Shown: positions 23,156 through 26,586 of the stretch, in pieces
Layout: each line of letters starts with the position of its first letter
Position numbering within the stretch: the first letter of the stretch is position 1
NCBI GenBank assembly: GCA_002778965.1
Contig: PEXX01000047.1
Coordinates: 1-26,586, forward strand
Reading direction: 5' to 3'
DNA: 26,586 bases
DNA from: Candidatus Kuenenbacteria bacterium CG08_land_8_20_14_0_20_37_23
GTDB taxonomy: Bacteria; Patescibacteriota; Patescibacteriia; UBA2196; GWA2-42-15
The notes under the pieces: model-generated
Database searches by the model: none
Seen by the model: the letters and a program-made list of their open reading frames with translations, nothing else
Told to the model about the DNA's origin: nothing
Translations under genes and position numbers: made by a program

Positions 23156-23234
23156 AATAAAACCGCCATCGCTGACGATTATATCCGAACTACTTAAATA
23201 TCCATAAACTACTAAAAACCTGCCATTCAAAACC

Positions 23235-23351
23235 CTATCTTGGTAAGACAAACAAACGCACCAGTATTAAACTTTTAGGAATCTTGCCGATTGATTCTGC
23301 CGCATTTTGCGCCGCCAATTCCTCCGTTTGTTCCAAACCTTTGAGTTCCAT
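23235..23351 (-). CDS. Short open frame of 38 codons, uncertain
   Basis: The ATG-started frame has plausible protein composition: an acidic amphipathic start (ELKGLEQTEELAAQNAAESIG) and a hydrophobic basic end (SLILVRLFVLPR). It lies alone in the 680-base gap after the PiT remnant. No homology is recognised; it may be a gene fragment. Confidence 0.22.
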   Translation of the reverse strand: MELKGLEQTEELAAQNAAESIGKIPKSLILVRLFVLPR

Positions 23352-23403
23352 TCTGGTGTCTCTATTGTACCAAGTTAGAACCTATTTTCAAAACAAAGTA
23401 TAA

Positions 23404-23655
23404 TAGCGTTTCTAGCGTGCTAAAGCACTTTTGTGCAATAGCACAGATCTTTCTCAAAGAGAAAGTGCGAGGAAACGCTAAACGGCCCAGATACCACCAA
23501 ATGAGCCGTTTAGAAAATGGACTCAGTTTTGCGAAACAATATTGCGGGAGGAAGGATTCGCAAAATTGAGATTTATTTTTTTGAAATTCGGCGGGATTGG
23601 GTTTGAGTTTCCGCCCCGTAGGAGGGTTGCGGGAGGAATGCGGGGCGGGTTTTTG
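23404..23655 (+). ncRNA. Highly structured RNA of unknown class with terminator
   Basis: Six stems lie in series. P1 404-412/472-480 (TAGCGTTTC/GAAACGCTA) closes a three-way junction. P2 is 417-422/439-444 with an inner GCAC-TTTT-GTGC, and P3 is 449-455/459-465 (offsets from 23000). P4 is AACGGC/GCCGTT at 481-486/505-510. P5 is a 14-bp stem at 522-535/557-570, and P6 at 611-618/641-648 is a GC terminator followed by TTTTT. The single imperfection in P5 is G-U on the plus strand and C-A on the minus strand, which with the T tail assigns the plus strand. A perfect TATAAT (23399-23404) abuts P1, but if used it would start transcription inside P1. It is not RNase P, tmRNA, 5S, 6S or SRP RNA by the conserved motifs I know. 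Confidence 0.6.
23611..23654 (+). terminator. Terminator hairpin of the structured RNA
   Basis: CCGCCCCG pairs with CGGGGCGG around a 22-base loop and is followed by a T run. GGCGG at 23590-23594 can pair with 23611-23615 instead, which would break the terminator stem. Confidence 0.7.
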
Positions 23656-23762
23656 GATTTTTGGCAGACATACAAAAGAAAAAGTCATTCAAATTTTATT
23701 TGAATTACTTTTTAAATTAAAGTTCCTTAACGGCACTGTCGCCAAATGACAATCTTTCGTAC

Positions 23763-23776
23763 ACTTATCCTCATCT
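23763..23776 (+). repeat. 14-base direct repeat at the left edge of the IS5-type remnant
   Basis: ACTTATCCTCATCT occurs here, 74 bases before the transposase start, and again in the same orientation at 26570-26583. Both are preceded by an AAAGTTCC(C)TTAA motif. It probably marks the left end of the insertion sequence. Confidence 0.5.
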
Positions 23777-23792
23777 AAAACGAACTTAAAAA

Positions 23793-23801
23793 TGATATAA
23801 T
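23793..23801 (+). promoter_or_regulatory. Extended -10 promoter element of the transposase
   Basis: TGATATAAT (TGnTATAAT) lies about 35 bases before the transposase ATG at 23837. No good -35 is seen. Confidence 0.5.
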
Positions 23802-23836
23802 GAAGGTAGGATTTTATTAATTAATCAAACAAAAAT

Positions 23837-24259
23837 ATGCAACATCCTACCGATAAAACAAGCAAGATGTTACTGACCACCGAAGCAGAATTATTTGACA
23901 AATTAATAGATAAAAATGATCCTTTCAGAAAGTTGGAAAAAATTATTGATTTCGACGAGCTAAGCGAACCATTAAGAGAATGCTATAGCGACATTGGTTC
24001 AGACGGTATTGATGTGGCCAAAGGATTTAAAGCGCTCCTGGTTCAATTCTGGGAAGACTACTCTGACCGGGAAATGGAAAAAGCTCTAAGATACAATATA
24101 GCCATCCGCTGGTTTGCCGGTTTTTCTCTGACTGAAGATACCCCTGACCATTCCTACTTCGGTAAACTAAGAAGAAGAATCGGGCCGTCAAAATTGGCTG
24201 ATATTTTTAACCGGGTCAATGCCATCCTCAAGCAATACGGGCTGTTCGGTATTGATTAA
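23837..24259 (+). pseudogene. IS5-type transposase, N-terminal half only
   Basis: The 140 residues are the DUF772 N-terminal DNA-binding domain of IS5/IS1182-type transposases: DVAKGFKALLVQFWEDYSDREMEKALRYNIAIRWFAGF, then DTPDHSYFGKLRRRIG. The frame stops after KQYGLFGID, where the catalytic DDE domain (about 200 residues) should begin, so the element is truncated on its right. The next gene, a radical SAM on the other strand, ends only 28 bases away. The stop is probably created at the deletion or insertion junction. It is inactive on its own. Confidence 0.88.
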
Positions 24260-24287
24260 AAATCAATCCAAGTTAAGTTCAATGTCA

Positions 24288-25346
24288 TTACTTTTGTGAC
24301 AATTTAGTATTTGGTGACAAGCCCATAACATAGGAATCAAAATTTTGATTCCTTATCAGGCAAGGAGTATCTCCGAACTTTTCATAAAAAAACTTTTCTT
24401 TTCCGTGCTTATAATCAAATGCTTTTTTTGGGTTACAATTTTCTGTGTTTCCTAGAAAACCATTTGTTTTACTTGTATAGGCACAAGTAGCATAAGTTCC
24501 ATCAGGATAAACAGCAAGTCCATGATATGAATAACCACACCTTCCGTCAAAAAGTGTTAGTGGTCCACCCGACTCTGAAAAATTTTTTATACTTTGCATA
24601 TGGTCATCTGGATTCGGACTTAGATCTTTCATTAAGATAGGCCAGTTTTTAACTGCTCCGCCATCATACGCAAGCGGGTTACAAACAAAATAAGTATCAT
24701 CCCCAAAATGTGATTTAATTTCCTGAATTTCACCTTCATTAATTTTGGATATTGTTGTAATTATTGCAGTGTTAACTACTTTTATACCATTTTTATATTC
24801 AATAGTATCTCTGTATTTACCAATACAATTTTCTATATTCCCCAGTATCTTTTTATGATAATCGGGAGGATATACTTTTGATTTTGGTTTAGCCATCATG
24901 CAAAATTTGTATGCATCAAGTGAATCAAATGATATTGCAACAACAGTATTATTATCTTTTAAAAAAGATATCATATCTGAATCAAGCTCAAAACCATTTG
25001 AATACACAATAGGAATCATTCCTTTTTTTGTCACATATTCAATCAATGGAATTGAATGCATATGTATAAGAGGTTCAGCAAGCCCTGCAAAAATAATGAC
25101 TTCTCCTCCCATGTCCTTTGCCTCATCAATTAACAATTTTCGCTTTTTGAGAGATAAATATTCAGGATTAAATGATTTTGTAGGTAAATTGTGATTGTTG
25201 AAACACTTGAGACACTCATGGGGGCAACCCATGTATTGATAGAGTAGAGCAAGATAAATAAAATCATTCTCATTTATCTTGCTTTGTGCAATCATCGAAA
25301 AATACTTTGGTGTTCCTCTAATAACTTTTAAATTTTCTGTTTTCAT
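24288..25346 (-). CDS. Radical SAM protein with SPASM-like C-terminus
   Basis: The 352-residue protein has the radical SAM cluster C41-x3-C45-x2-C48 (GCPHECLKC), a GEVIIFAGLAEPLIH segment in place of the GGEP motif, and a C-terminal half with RCGYSYHGLAVYPDGTYATCAYTSK...TPC. That is the cysteine layout of SPASM or twitch auxiliary-cluster domains. Such enzymes modify peptides, proteins or small molecules. No precursor peptide is visible beside it. Base use is more AT-rich than the upstream genes, and the gene is enclosed between transposon remnants, suggesting transfer. A TrmB-type regulator fragment on the other side, facing away, may have been its regulator. The substrate is unknown. Confidence 0.82.
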   Translation of the reverse strand: MKTENLKVIRGTPKYFSMIAQSKINENDFIYLALLYQYMGCPHECLKCFNNHNLPTKSFNPEYLSLKKRKLLIDEAKDMGGEVIIFAGLAEPLIHMHSIPLIEYVTKKGMIPIVYSNGFELDSDMISFLKDNNTVVAISFDSLDAYKFCMMAKPKSKVYPPDYHKKILGNIENCIGKYRDTIEYKNGIKVVNTAIITTISKINEGEIQEIKSHFGDDTYFVCNPLAYDGGAVKNWPILMKDLSPNPDDHMQSIKNFSESGGPLTLFDGRCGYSYHGLAVYPDGTYATCAYTSKTNGFLGNTENCNPKKAFDYKHGKEKFFYEKFGDTPCLIRNQNFDSYVMGLSPNTKLSQK

Positions 25347-25419
25347 TTTACTTAAATCATCCGTGAATGATGTTAATAAATTTATTTTAGACCTTTGAAA
25401 ATCAACAAAATTACAAATA

Positions 25420-25465
25420 TGATATAATACAGTTGAAACTAACTAAAAGTTATCTTCAACTGTAT
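25420..25465. promoter_or_regulatory. Palindrome with extended -10 between the radical SAM gene and regulator fragment
   Basis: ATACAGTTGAA (25427-25437) and TTCAACTGTAT (25455-25465) form a perfect 11-bp inverted repeat around 17 bases. TGATATAAT (25420-25428) overlaps its left arm and reads toward the regulator. It could be an operator or a hairpin. Confidence 0.5.
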
Positions 25466-25479
25466 ACCCAGAACCGGTG

Positions 25480-26028
25480 CTAAAAATGTCAAAATATCAT
25501 TTAACGCGGGACAATTAACTCATTTTGGCGGGGTGTATTTACTGCACCGTTTTCTACAGCAATTACAATTTTGCACCTTTCTCAACGCCCATATGCGCAT
25601 AGTGGAGCGCAACAATTATTTCACCGTCACCGAAAAGACTATTTGCTCTGATTTATCCAATGATACTTGGTTTGAACAGCATCGAGCTAACAGTGTTGCT
25701 TGGCAATAATGGTGTATTCCAATATCTGACTGGGCTGCCTCGCGTACCAGGACCAAATACATTGAAAAGATTTCTGATAGATAAGGCCGGTGTTTTAAAA
25801 CCACGACTTGGGTCAGCTCATAATCTCTTGCGGGCTCATTTTCTAGCGAATCATTCCAGTTATTGGCTTGACTTTGATTCAACCGTTAAAACTTTATATG
25901 GCAATCAGGAAGGTGTAGTCAAGGGATACAACCCGGAACACAAAGGCAAAAAATCATATCATCCCCTAATCTGTACCGAGGCTCATTTCCAAGATTGTCT
26001 TGGTGGTGAACTTCGATACGGAAACGTT
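25480..26028 (+). pseudogene. IS1380-family transposase remnant, frameshifted and truncated
   Basis: A first frame (SFNAGQLTHFGGVYLLHRFLQQL...RNNYFTVTEK) breaks at about 25632-25640. The protein continues in another frame as RLFALIYPMILGLNSIELTVLLGNNGVF, with PRVPGPNTLKRFL and WLDFDSTVKTLYG, the first catalytic Asp region, then GYNPEHKGKKSYHPL. After GGELRYGNV at 26028 the IS sequence stops. No start codon is found for the first frame and the C-terminal half (remaining DDE residues) is absent, so it is inactive. It sits between the palindrome and the TrmB-type fragment, apparently having split that gene from its promoter. Confidence 0.85.
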
Positions 26029-26505
26029 GACACGAAGGATGAAGAAATAAAAACCTTCCTTTTCTTATTAGAAAATGGAGAACAAACTGCTGGTAATTTA
26101 GCAAAAAAAGCTGGACTCTCTCGTCCATCTTTGTATGGTTTTCTTAAAAAATTAAAAGAGAACGGGCTAATAATTGAATCACAAAAAAACAGTGTAAAAA
26201 CTTTTCAAACAAGCTCAAAGGAAAAAATACAATCCATATTAGATGGACAAATTAATGAATTAGAAAAAGGAAAATCTGATATTGAAAAAATATTTACTGA
26301 AATTAGAAAAGGAACACTTGCTACAAGTCCAAAGTTTCAATTTTTTGAAGGAAAAGATGGTGTTCAACATGTACTTAAAGATTTGCTTTTGTATCGTAAT
26401 ATTGAAACAAAAACATATTGGCCAATAAAATCAATGATTGAAATTTTATCAGAAGATTTCTTTATTAATTTAAATAAAGAACGTATAAAGAAAAATATTT
26501 ATTAG
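26029..26505 (+). pseudogene. TrmB-type transcriptional regulator fragment, fused to the IS1380 remnant
   Basis: From residue DTKDEEIKTFLFLLENGEQTAGNLAKKAGLSRPSLYGFLKKLKENGLI, a winged-helix TrmB DNA-binding domain is complete except for its first few residues. A coiled coil (QINELEKGKSDIEKIF) and the start of the effector domain (PKFQFFEGKDGVQHVLKDLLLY) follow. It ends early at KERIKKNIY; family members normally continue for roughly another 100 residues. It is in frame with the IS1380 remnant, so a chimera starting at the TTG/ATG region near 25660 could be translated. Regulators of this family bind palindromic operators. Confidence 0.75.
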
Positions 26506-26569
26506 ACTGTAGAACAATGACCCCTCGTCAGGGGGTAAAAGTTCCCTTAAAAATTGAATAAAATTGACG

Positions 26570-26583
26570 ACTTATCCTCATCT
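26570..26583 (+). repeat. Second copy of the 14-base repeat, possible start of another insertion sequence
   Basis: ACTTATCCTCATCT repeats 23763-23776 in the same orientation at the right edge. A CCCCT/AGGGG hairpin lies at 26521-26534. A second, perhaps complete, copy of the IS5-type element may begin here. Confidence 0.4.
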
Positions 26584-26586
26584 CAA

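Noticed and set aside
23362..23688. Minus-strand reading frame of 108 codons across the structured RNA
   Set aside because: The frame is rich in Ser, Pro, Phe and Cys without any domain. It covers six palindromic stems, and the P5 wobble fits plus-strand RNA. It is probably a shadow, although a repeat-borne gene cannot be fully excluded.

Overview
The gene content, compact genes, moderately AT-rich sequence and very short intergenic gaps suggest a Candidate Phyla Radiation (Patescibacteria) genome, probably of the parcubacterial side. This assignment is inferred from gene style, not from a marker phylogeny. Housekeeping anchors are mnmA, ruvC, yebC-type and rplS genes and two tRNAs, Val(GAC) and Gly(GCC).

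Layout. 1-3.3 kb, plus strand: the 3' part of a CaCA cation exchanger with a strong terminator, a small beta-carbonic-anhydrase-like protein, two tRNAs, a DUF167 protein and a two-repeat protein whose 5' end is out of frame. 3.3-7.8 kb, minus strand: an apparent operon starting at a good promoter and running from a 60-residue peptide gene (with a CGYC motif) through two D-Ala-D-Ala-ligase-like ATP-grasp enzymes and a KamA-type lysine 2,3-aminomutase to mnmA. 7.8-18.2 kb, minus strand: an L,D-transpeptidase, a GalT-like nucleotidyltransferase, two GT5 glycogen/starch-synthase-type enzymes, two RimK-like ATP-grasp ligases (one split by a homopolymer), a GT4-type glycosyltransferase, an APH-like kinase and a GH57 enzyme. 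Together these look like alpha-glucan and envelope-polymer metabolism. 18.1-22.6 kb: ruvC, yebC, rplS, a KefB-type antiporter and a queuosine-precursor (VUT) transporter.

22.7 kb to the end is decayed accessory DNA. It holds a deletion fusion of a DUF47 gene with a PiT phosphate transporter, a highly structured probable non-coding RNA ending in a terminator, a 3'-truncated IS5-type transposase, a radical SAM/SPASM gene, and an IS1380 transposase remnant fused in frame to a truncated TrmB-type regulator.

The three most interesting items are the peptide/ATP-grasp/lysine-aminomutase operon, the undescribed structured RNA at 23.40-23.66 kb, and simple microrepeats that appear in frame inside conserved genes (three times in one glgA, also mnmA, yebC and rplS), with a matching intergenic copy beside ruvC. 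At least four genes carry frame breaks. Two lie in homopolymers (2615-2620, 11518-11526) and could be assembly errors, slippage or real decay.
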